Assembly (NCBI RefSeq): GCF_020089865.1
Contig: NZ_JAIRBM010000023.1
Coordinates: forward strand, 1-64,000
DNA: 64,000 nucleotides
Reading direction: 5' to 3'
Source: Microvirga puerhi
Lineage (GTDB): Bacteria; Pseudomonadota; Alphaproteobacteria; Rhizobiales; Beijerinckiaceae
Position 1 is the first letter of the stretch. Every line of letters starts with the position of its first letter. The notes beneath the pieces were generated by a model. That model saw nothing but the letters and a program-made list of their open reading frames with translations, did not search any database and was not told the origin of the DNA. The position numbers and the translations under genes are program-made. Shown piece after piece: positions 57,266 through 64,000 of this stretch.

Positions 57266-58645
57266 TCATGCGGCTCGTGCCAAGGGCTGCGGCAGGCGTA
57301 AGGGGCGGAATCCATCGACCAGCGAGGGCGTCTCGCCCCAGGCATAGGTGCCGGTGAGATTGATGTGCTCCCAGCTCAGAGGCGACACGTGCTTGAGCAC
57401 CTCAGGCGGGATGATCCGCCCCCGACGGCGGAGATGATCCACGGCGCGTCCGAGATAGACCGTGTTCCAGTGAACAATGGCGCTCACCACCAGGTTCAGC
57501 CCGGAGGCCCTGAACGCCTGGCTTTCGAATGAACGGTCCCGGATCTCGCCGCGCTCATGGAAGAATACGGCCCGTTTCAGCTTGTGAGCTGCCTCACCCT
57601 TGTTCAGACCCGCCTGACAGCGGCGCCGGAGTGCAGGGTCGGAATACCACTCGATCATGAACAGGGTGCGCTCGAGGCGCCCAAGCTCGCGCAGAGCCCG
57701 TGCGAGCTGGCTGGGATTGCGGGAAGCTGCCAACCGCTTGAGGATCGTCGAGGGTGCAACCGTCCGTGTCTGGATCGAAGCCGCCAGATGCAGCAGGTCA
57801 TCCCAGTACTCCATGATCAGACTGGTGTTGATCGGCACGCCAATATGCTCTTGGAGTGCGGGATACGTCTCTGGTTTCTCGACGGTGTGGAGCTTCCGGT
57901 CCTTGAGATTACGAAGGCGTGGAACAAACCGCCGGCCTGTCAGCGCGAAGAGACCAAAGACATGGTCGCTTGCGCCGCCTGTGTCCGTGAAGTGCTCCTG
58001 AATGTCGAGTTCTGTCTCATGATCGAACAAGCCATCCAGCACGTACGGAGCCTCACTCTCGGTGGCACTGATCGGCAGGATGCTAAAGTAGCCGTACTGG
58101 TCGGAGAGATGGCTGTAGAACTTCGACCCTGGTTCACTTCCGTAGTGCAAATTGATATCGCTGCGCGGGCCTGCGCGATCGCTGGCCTGGAAGAACTGCC
58201 CATCTGATGATGCCGTGGAGCCGTCGCCCCAGAGCAGGGCATGGGGGTGTTGGGCGTGCCTGTCGGTGATGCAGGCCTGCGCCAGCTTGTAGGTCTCAGG
58301 TCGCGTATGGAAGATCCGCTTCCAGGCGATCTCCCGCGCGCTGATGCCTTTCGACGCTGCCGCCATCCGCTTGGCACCGAGATTGGTGGCGTCCGCCAGA
58401 ACGCCAGCCAACATGGCCGGAATGTTCTCAGGCGGTTCCTGGGTGCGGATGTGCGTGAAGCGATCGGCAAACCCGGTCCAGGCATGCACCTCCGTCAGGA
58501 GATCGGGCACCTCGACCAGCGGGTACATGTCGCCGAGTTCCCATTTCAGCTCCTCAGCGGCGGCCGGAACATCGCCGGGGAGGGGAGTGACAACGAGTTG
58601 CCCTGCCTCGAGCCGAACACCTTCGAGCTTGCCATTGCGAGCCCA
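57266..58645 (-). pseudogene. Tn3-family transposase, C-terminal fragment
   Basis: About 460 codons remain of an expected 950-1000. The frame runs from about 58645 (WARNGKLEGVRLEAGQLVV) to the stop at 57266; an internal ATG at 58528 gives 420 aa. The DDE_Tnp_Tn3 domain is recognisable: LWGDGSTASSDGQFF, HYGSEPGSKFYSHLSDQYG, DHETELDIQEHFTDTGGASD and the end HINLTGTYAW. The N-terminal half is missing, so it is inactive alone. Terminal inverted repeats were not found by eye. Confidence 0.85.
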
Positions 58646-58842
58646 TCAGTCGGTTCCAACAATCGCTGAAGCCGCGCAGCGAATAACGTTTGGCACATTA
58701 CGTGATTTTGCGAGCGTCGACCAGATTATCCCCACAGAGCCGTATGGCCATGCTTTGGCCTGAAACATGCATCCAAGTCGACCCATCCAGAATGGCTGCA
58801 TTACCATCGTAGGACTAGCCGCGACCTTCAAGGAGCAGGCAC

Positions 58843-59442
58843 ATGGAATCCTGGAACGACACAATTTTTTTGGCTCTAAATGCTCCCGAACGGCCATCAC
58901 ATGCGATTGTCCTGTTGGCGATCGTCCTCGCGCAATGGGCGATCTTCCTCATTCCGGCGCTGCTCGCTGCCTTGTGGCTGTGGGGCAACCGCGAGAGCCG
59001 GACCGGATTGCTGCTCGCCGCCCTGGGAGCTGAACTCGCGCTAGCGTTCAACCAGGTTATCGCACTGCTCTGGTATCATCCCCGCCCGTTTGCTGTTCCG
59101 ACCGGACACACGCTGCTCCAGCACGTCGCCGACAGCTCCTTTCCGAGCGATCACGTGACATTTCTCGTCGCCGTCGGTTTCGGTCTGCTCGCCTGGATCC
59201 ATGAACGGTGGGCAGGCCCCTTGGTCTTGCTGCTGGCAGCCTCTGTCGCCTGGGCACGCCTGTACTTGGGCGTCCATTTTCCCTTTGACATGTTGGGAGC
59301 AGTTCCGATTGCGGCAGCGAGCATCTTGATCGTGATGCCCTTCCGGGCATGGGTCTCACGAACAATAGTGCCGCGGCTAGCCGAGCCGCTGTATCGCCGC
59401 GTATTTTCTGTTCCCATTGAACGGGGCTGGGTGCGACCCTGA
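58843..59442 (+). CDS. PAP2-family phosphatase, BcrC-like undecaprenyl-diphosphatase
   Basis: 199 aa with five to six membrane helices. The three acid-phosphatase motifs are LLWYHPRPF, ADSSFPSDHVTF (PSDH instead of PSGH) and ARLYLGVHFPFDML. BcrC-type enzymes recycle undecaprenyl diphosphate in the periplasm; the lipid substrate could also be another diphosphate. It stands alone, downstream of transposon debris (58646-58842 shows only a weak sigma-54-like motif). Confidence 0.85.
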   Translation: MESWNDTIFLALNAPERPSHAIVLLAIVLAQWAIFLIPALLAALWLWGNRESRTGLLLAALGAELALAFNQVIALLWYHPRPFAVPTGHTLLQHVADSSFPSDHVTFLVAVGFGLLAWIHERWAGPLVLLLAASVAWARLYLGVHFPFDMLGAVPIAAASILIVMPFRAWVSRTIVPRLAEPLYRRVFSVPIERGWVRP

Positions 59443-59648
59443 CCATGATTGGTACGCGAGGGGCTTAGTGACCACGAAGCGACTTGGCACGCTGGGATCC
59501 TGCGGCGATGCTCTGAGCCGGAGGATTGGGAATTTGTATAATTCCGGACATAGGCCCGTATAGCGCGCTTCCGCATAAGAGACTCTACGGGTGCAAAGCC
59601 AACAGGCCGCCTTGGTTCTGGGGTTTTGACCCATCGTCAGGAGTCTTT

Positions 59649-59948
59649 ATGTCATATCCTACCAATCTCTTTGCCGTTCTCATCAGTTTCGGCGTTGTCC
59701 TTGGCAGTAGTCTCGGTGCTGCAGAAGCTGCGACAGCAACCGCTGCAAAGCCCAAGATCACGTCTGCGCAAGCTCGCGACATTGCCCTCAAAGCTTACCC
59801 AGGCAGGATTCTCAAGGAGGAGCTTGAGCAAGAAGGCAACGGCCTTCGGTATTCCTTCGATATCAGCCGCGGGAGCGGTAAGCCGACCGAAGTCAGCATC
59901 GATGCCATGGATGGGCACGTGCTCGAGGCGCCAAGCGGCACGCGTTAG
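59649..59948 (+). CDS. Secreted PepSY-domain protein
   Basis: 99 aa from the ATG at 59649, preceded by AGGAG. Signal peptide ending near GAAEAAT, then one PepSY domain: KITSAQARDIALKAYPGRIL then YSFDISRGSGKPTEVSIDAM and DGHVLE. Such small periplasmic proteins modulate proteases or sensors. A TATAAT box at 59537-59542 lies in the gap upstream. Confidence 0.85.
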   Translation: MSYPTNLFAVLISFGVVLGSSLGAAEAATATAAKPKITSAQARDIALKAYPGRILKEELEQEGNGLRYSFDISRGSGKPTEVSIDAMDGHVLEAPSGTR

Positions 59949-60050
59949 AGGCCCAAACATCGGCTGTGTCAGGGCGCTGGCCGCCGATGCCTCTTTCGGG
60001 CCAAGAGCGAACTGCTTTCAAACGACCTGTTCCACCGATCCGGGAAAGTA

Positions 60051-60656
60051 ATGCAGATGCGAATCCATCTCGCCGCTTGTCTTATGACCGCAGCTTTGCT
60101 CTCGGCGGCGATGCAAAATGCAGAACCGGCCTTAGCACAAGCAAGCAACAAACCACTTCCCGTCGTGGAGAAGCCGGCTCCGCCTGAAAAAAACCCTCCG
60201 GGCGACATTCCGGACGACCAGGTTTTCATTGAATACCGTTCCCCGCAGGGGTTCTCGATGCAGGTGCCGGAGGGTTGGGCCCGCAAGGACGGAGGTGACA
60301 GCGTCTCGTTCAGCGACAAATACAACACGATAGAAGTCGCCGTCACCTCGGACCTCACACAGCCAACGATCGCGAGCGTCAAACAAGCACAAGTGTCGAC
60401 CCTGGAGTCCGGTGGCCGGGCCGTCAAAATCACGCAGGTCAAGACTACAAAATTGCCCGCCGGCGAGACCGTTAGCATCGCGTTTGGGTCGAACTCGGAA
60501 CCGAATCCAGTGACGAACAAGGCGATCCGGCTCGAGAATGAGCGCTACTTCTTCTGGAAGGATGGCAAGCTCGCCACACTGACGCTGTCTGCTCCATTTG
60601 GCGCCGACAACGCTGATCAGTGGCAGCTGATGTCGAGGAGCTTTCGCTGGCAATGA
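60051..60656 (+). CDS. Periplasmic protein, PsbP-like fold possible
   Basis: 201 aa. Signal peptide ending near PALAQAS, Pro-rich linker, then FIEYRSPQGFSMQVPEGWAR, SFSDKYNTIEVAVTSDL and the C-terminal RYFFWKDGKLATLTLSAPFG. The GFSMQVPEGW pattern recalls PsbP/MOG1-like surface-binding proteins. The end overlaps the next ATPase gene (ATGA), so it is probably an accessory of the ABC exporter. Confidence 0.7.
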   Translation: MQMRIHLAACLMTAALLSAAMQNAEPALAQASNKPLPVVEKPAPPEKNPPGDIPDDQVFIEYRSPQGFSMQVPEGWARKDGGDSVSFSDKYNTIEVAVTSDLTQPTIASVKQAQVSTLESGGRAVKITQVKTTKLPAGETVSIAFGSNSEPNPVTNKAIRLENERYFFWKDGKLATLTLSAPFGADNADQWQLMSRSFRWQ

Positions 60657-61321
60657 CGGCCTGTCTCCTCGAAGCGATGGACCTGTATCGGTTCTTCCAC
60701 ACCCAGGAATCGGAGACACTGGCGTTACGCGGGGTCAGCCTTACGCTCCGAGAAGGCGAGCTCGTGGCCCTCATGGGTCCCTCGGGAAGTGGTAAGTCGA
60801 CCTTGCTCGCCTGCCTGGCCAGTCTCGACGTGCCCGACGGCGGTCACGTCGAATTTCTCGGCATGCGCCTGACGCGGTTGTCGGACGCGGAACGTGCGCG
60901 CCGGCGTGCGCAAGGCATCGGGATCCTGTTGCAATCCGGCAATCTGTTCTCAGGCCTCACTGTCGCGGACAATGTACGCCTGCCGATGCGGCTAATCGGC
61001 CAAGCCAATGAGAAATGCGTTGACGCACTTCTCGCCGATGTCGGGCTGTGGGATCGCCGGCATGCTTATCCTGGCCAACTCTCGGGAGGCGAAGCGGCCA
61101 GGGCCGGTTTGGCCGTTGCATTGGCAAATGCACCTCAGATTCTCCTCGCGGACGAGCCGACCGGCGAGGTGGATGCCGAGACCGAATTGCGCATTCTCAC
61201 GCTGTTCGACCGCAGACGCGAGTCCGGTATGGCAATCCTGGTCGCCACCCACAGCACGTTCCTCGCGCGGCACGCGAGCCGCGTGATTCAGCTTCGGGAC
61301 GGAAGACTTCATCATGACTGA
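60653..61321 (+). CDS. ABC exporter ATP-binding protein 1 (MacB/LolD type)
   Basis: 222 aa from the ATG at 60653. Walker A LMGPSGSGKSTLLACLA, Q-loop GILLQSGNLFSGL, signature LSGGEAARAGLAVAL, Walker B ILLADEPTGEVD and H-loop ATHSTF. It belongs to the MacB/LolD family, which drives outward movement of lipids, lipoproteins or peptides. Overlaps the second ATPase gene. Confidence 0.92.
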   Translation: MTACLLEAMDLYRFFHTQESETLALRGVSLTLREGELVALMGPSGSGKSTLLACLASLDVPDGGHVEFLGMRLTRLSDAERARRRAQGIGILLQSGNLFSGLTVADNVRLPMRLIGQANEKCVDALLADVGLWDRRHAYPGQLSGGEAARAGLAVALANAPQILLADEPTGEVDAETELRILTLFDRRRESGMAILVATHSTFLARHASRVIQLRDGRLHHD

Positions 61322-61982
61322 GCCTCTGGTTCTCGCAAATGGTGTCACCCGACGGTTCCGGCACGGCGATGGGGTTACCAATGCCGTACTGCCAGCTTCC
61401 TTCACCGTGCGAGATGGCGATCGGATTGCGCTGATCGGAGCATCCGGCAGCGGAAAGTCGACCTTGGTGCATCTCATGGCCGGCCTCGACCAGCCGAGCG
61501 AAGGCGCTCTATGCTGGCCCGCGCTCGGTCCACGCACGTCATTGCGCCCAGAACAGGTCGGCGTAGTCTTCCAGACTCCAAGCCTTATACCGACCTTAAG
61601 CGTTCTCGAGAATGTCGAGCTGCCCCTCCTCCTCGCCGGACGGGAGGCCTACGATGCGGCGCTCGCTGCACTGGGAGTCGTTGGACTTGCGACATTGGCG
61701 GATAAATTGCCGGACGACCTCTCCGGCGGACAGGCCCAGCGGGTTGCGATCGCGCGTGCGCTCGCGGTCTGCCCTCGGCTCATTCTGGCGGACGAGCCGA
61801 CGGGTCAGCTCGATCAGGCGACCGCCGCGCTGGTCGTAGACGGGTTGCTCGCGTTCGTGAGCAGCTCCAATGCCGCGCTGGTCGTGGCGACCCATGATCG
61901 CACCATTGCCAATCGCATGAACACAACCTGGATCATGGAACATGGCAACCTCCACGTCGCGCCTGCGGAAGCCGTCGCATGA
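61314..61982 (+). CDS. ABC exporter ATP-binding protein 2 (MacB/LolD type)
   Basis: 222 aa. Walker A LIGASGSGKSTLVHLMAGL, Q-loop VVFQTPSLIPTLSVLENVEL, signature DDLSGGQAQRVAIARALA, Walker B LILADEPTGQLDQA and H-loop VATHDRT. Having two distinct ATPases with one large permease suggests a heterodimeric motor. It ends in an ATGA overlap with the permease. Confidence 0.92.
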   Translation: MTEPLVLANGVTRRFRHGDGVTNAVLPASFTVRDGDRIALIGASGSGKSTLVHLMAGLDQPSEGALCWPALGPRTSLRPEQVGVVFQTPSLIPTLSVLENVELPLLLAGREAYDAALAALGVVGLATLADKLPDDLSGGQAQRVAIARALAVCPRLILADEPTGQLDQATAALVVDGLLAFVSSSNAALVVATHDRTIANRMNTTWIMEHGNLHVAPAEAVA

Positions 61983-64000
61983 TACGCTTGTGGTTGAAAC
62001 AGATTCTGGCCGAGCGCTATGGACGCGCCCTCGGCACAGCCATTGGACTTGCATTGACAGTGGCACTTTTTTGCACGCTTGGCGCCTTTGTGACGTCGGC
62101 TTCGGGAGCCATGACCGCGCATGCAGTGGCGAGCGTTCCGGTCGATTGGCAAGTCCTCGTTGCGCCCGGCGCCGATCCTATGGCAATCGCCCAGGCCATC
62201 GGCAGCGCCGCACCACCCAAGGAGCTACAGGCGATCGGCTATGCGGAATCCGCCGGATTCTCAGCCGTGACCGGAGAGACGTCTCAGAAGACAGGCCCTG
62301 GCAAGGTGCTCGGCATTGCATCCGATTATTACGACCGATTTCCGGGTCAGATCCAACTGCTGCTTGGATCCCTCGACGGTGTCTTGATCGCGCAGCAGAC
62401 CGCAGCCAATCTGCATGTTGGGCCAGGCGACCTTGTGACGATAGAGCGCATTGGGGCTTCAGCCACACAGGTGACCGTCGCGGGCGTGGTGGCGTTGCCG
62501 AACGCCGATGCAATGTTCCAGGCTGTCGGAGCTCCGAAGGGCACAGCTCCCCAAGCTCCACCCGATAATGTGCTGATCGTCCCGATGCCGCAGTGGCGGA
62601 CGCTCTTTGCGCCGCAGGCGGCTCGTTCCGATACGGTGCGAACCGAGTTCCATGTTCGCCTCGATCACACATCACTGCCGCCGGATCCGAGTGCGGCCTT
62701 CGTGCAAGTGCAGCAAATGGCGAACAATCTCGAGGCCCGCGTGGCCGGCAGTGCCGCAGTGGGCAACAATCTCGCGGCAGCGCTCGACACTGCCCGCCAG
62801 GACGCGCTCTATGCCCAAGTCCTGTTCCTGTTCCTTGGGACCCCGGGCCTCGTGCTGGCGATCCTGTTCACCCTGGCGGTCGCGGCCGCTGGTGCCGACC
62901 GGCGACGGCGCGAGCAGGCCCTCCTTCGACTTCGGGGGGCATCTTTGCTGCAACTGATTCGCCTGGCCGGCGCTGAGGCCATGCTTGTCGGCCTTGTCGG
63001 AATCATGCTAGGGCTCGCTCTCACGCAACTGACGACGCTTGCGTGGCTGCCGGCGGGCGGTGCTGGGTACAGCCTCGTCTGGCTGCCGCTTGTAGCCCTC
63101 ACCGGTCTCACCGTCGCGACTGCGGCCTTCGTGCTGCCGGCCTGGCGGGAGGCGTCTCAATCAACAGTCTCCGCCGCGCGAGCCCAGGTCGCCAAGAAGA
63201 CGTGTCCACTTTGGCAACGGCTTTACCTCGATCTCGTCTGTCTGACTGCTGCGGCCCTGGCGTTTTGGTACACCGCCAATTCCGGCTATAACATCATCCT
63301 GGCCACGGAGGGCGTAACCCAGGTCTCAGTCCACTACGAGGCGTTCATCGCGCCGGCGCTGCTGTGGCTCGGAAGTAGCCTTCTCTGGATGCGACTGACC
63401 CGGCTTGCTCTCGGTCCGGGCCGAGCTGCGGTCCGCATCGCAATCGCGCCGCTCGCCGCTGGGTTGACGCGGATCATATCAGCATCGCTGGCGCGTCAGC
63501 ATCCAAGGATGGCGCACGGCGTCGCACTTGTCGCTCTTGCCTTTGCGTTTGCGACATCGACGGCGGTGTTCAATACCACCTACAACGCGCAATCCCGCGT
63601 CGATGCCGCGTTAACTAACGGTGCCGACGTAACCGTGACTGGAACTGCAACCCATCAGATCGGGCAGCTGCTTGCGGATTTGCGCCGGATTTCAGGTGTC
63701 GCGGACGCCGAGCCAATGATGCACCGGTTCGCCTATGTTGGCAGCGATCTTCAGGATATCTTCGGAATCGACCCAACCCAGATCGGCAAGGCGACCTCCC
63801 TTGTCGACGCCTATTTCGACAACCACGACGTGGGCAGGACACTAGAGCTCCTCCGACAGACGCGCGACGGAATTCTCGTCTCTGAAGAGACGGTGTCCGA
63901 TTTCCAGCTTCAGCTTGGCGACACGATCAACCTGCGTCTCCAGGACGCCCGCGATCACCAATACCACGTCGTTCCGTTCCGGTTCATCGGTATCGTGCGT
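61979..64000 (+). CDS. FtsX-family ABC permease (partial, runs off the window)
   Basis: Open for 674 codons with no stop. An N-terminal membrane helix (ALGTAIGLALTVALFCTLGA) is followed by a large periplasmic domain and then helices near residues 280-300 and 340-360 (FLFLGTPGLVLAILFTLAVA; VGLVGIMLGLALTQLT). A linker, more helices and a second periplasmic domain follow (NGADVTVTGTATHQIGQLLA). The duplicated FtsX layout fits permeases of the LolC/YbbP-like class working with the two ATPases upstream. Confidence 0.88.
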   Translation, partial: MIRLWLKQILAERYGRALGTAIGLALTVALFCTLGAFVTSASGAMTAHAVASVPVDWQVLVAPGADPMAIAQAIGSAAPPKELQAIGYAESAGFSAVTGETSQKTGPGKVLGIASDYYDRFPGQIQLLLGSLDGVLIAQQTAANLHVGPGDLVTIERIGASATQVTVAGVVALPNADAMFQAVGAPKGTAPQAPPDNVLIVPMPQWRTLFAPQAARSDTVRTEFHVRLDHTSLPPDPSAAFVQVQQMANNLEARVAGSAAVGNNLAAALDTARQDALYAQVLFLFLGTPGLVLAILFTLAVAAAGADRRRREQALLRLRGASLLQLIRLAGAEAMLVGLVGIMLGLALTQLTTLAWLPAGGAGYSLVWLPLVALTGLTVATAAFVLPAWREASQSTVSAARAQVAKKTCPLWQRLYLDLVCLTAAALAFWYTANSGYNIILATEGVTQVSVHYEAFIAPALLWLGSSLLWMRLTRLALGPGRAAVRIAIAPLAAGLTRIISASLARQHPRMAHGVALVALAFAFATSTAVFNTTYNAQSRVDAALTNGADVTVTGTATHQIGQLLADLRRISGVADAEPMMHRFAYVGSDLQDIFGIDPTQIGKATSLVDAYFDNHDVGRTLELLRQTRDGILVSEETVSDFQLQLGDTINLRLQDARDHQYHVVPFRFIGIVR

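Noticed and set aside
1..64000. rRNA and tRNA genes
   Set aside because: None seen by eye on either strand; consistent with a plasmid, though a tRNA could be missed without a scan.

Overview
The window looks like a conjugative repABC plasmid (or the plasmid-like part of a larger replicon) from an alphaproteobacterium of the Hyphomicrobiales (Rhizobiales), plausibly a Methylobacteriaceae-type host. The evidence is a repA-repB-repC operon with parS sites and a counter-transcribed RNA, a Ti/RSF1010-type oriT with traA and traCDG, a complete virB set, an alphaproteobacterial LexA box, and GC-rich codon use. The taxonomic guess is inference. All calls come from reading the sequence; no database search was run.

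Layout. 0-2 kb: GC-rich non-coding repeat and a two-gene Pycsar-type defence module (nucleotide cyclase plus DUF5706 membrane effector). 2-7 kb: LexA-controlled umuDC, a UmuC remnant, a thermonuclease, ssb and an XRE regulator. 7.2-10.5 kb: a large RTX calcium-binding protein. 10.6-13.9 kb: a bacterial ubiquitin-like operon (Ubl, E2/E1-like protein, Cys-rich DUF6527-like protein), divergent from an XRE regulator and an ImmA/IrrE-type peptidase, with twin palindromic operators between them. 14.6-16.1 kb: a stand-alone repC with its own ctRNA. 16.3-27.8 kb: winged-helix regulator, TrbM-like protein, virB1-virB11 and a free BID-domain protein. 28-34.5 kb: traA relaxase/helicase, oriT, traC, traD, traG. 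35-36.5 kb: vapBC and an accessory gene. 38-42 kb: repABC with three parS sites. 42.7-43.6 kb: serine recombinase.

44-56.6 kb is a higher-GC metabolic block. It has two near-perfect sigma-54 promoters, one before a class III aminotransferase and one before a HAD phosphatase. The second starts an overlapping run of ureohydrolase, SMR-type transporter, esterase-like hydrolase, FemAB/GNAT-like acyltransferase, second SMR transporter and cyclopropane-fatty-acid-synthase-like methyltransferase. A DUF2147 protein, an NtrB-like kinase, an NtrC-like sigma-54 activator and a MipA/OmpV porin-like protein follow. The activator is the obvious candidate to drive both promoters. I do not recognise the product; an exported or envelope amine/lipid derivative is inferred.

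56.6-58.6 kb is a graveyard: fragments of an ABC substrate-binding protein, a sensor kinase, an OmpR-type regulator and a Tn3-family transposase. 58.8-64 kb carries a PAP2 phosphatase, a PepSY protein, a periplasmic protein and a two-ATPase ABC exporter whose permease runs off the window.

How it fits together: RepABC maintains the plasmid, VirB/TraG/TraA move it, vapBC stabilises it, ssb and umuDC support DNA entry and damage tolerance, and Pycsar plus the ubiquitin-like operon are probable anti-phage cargo.
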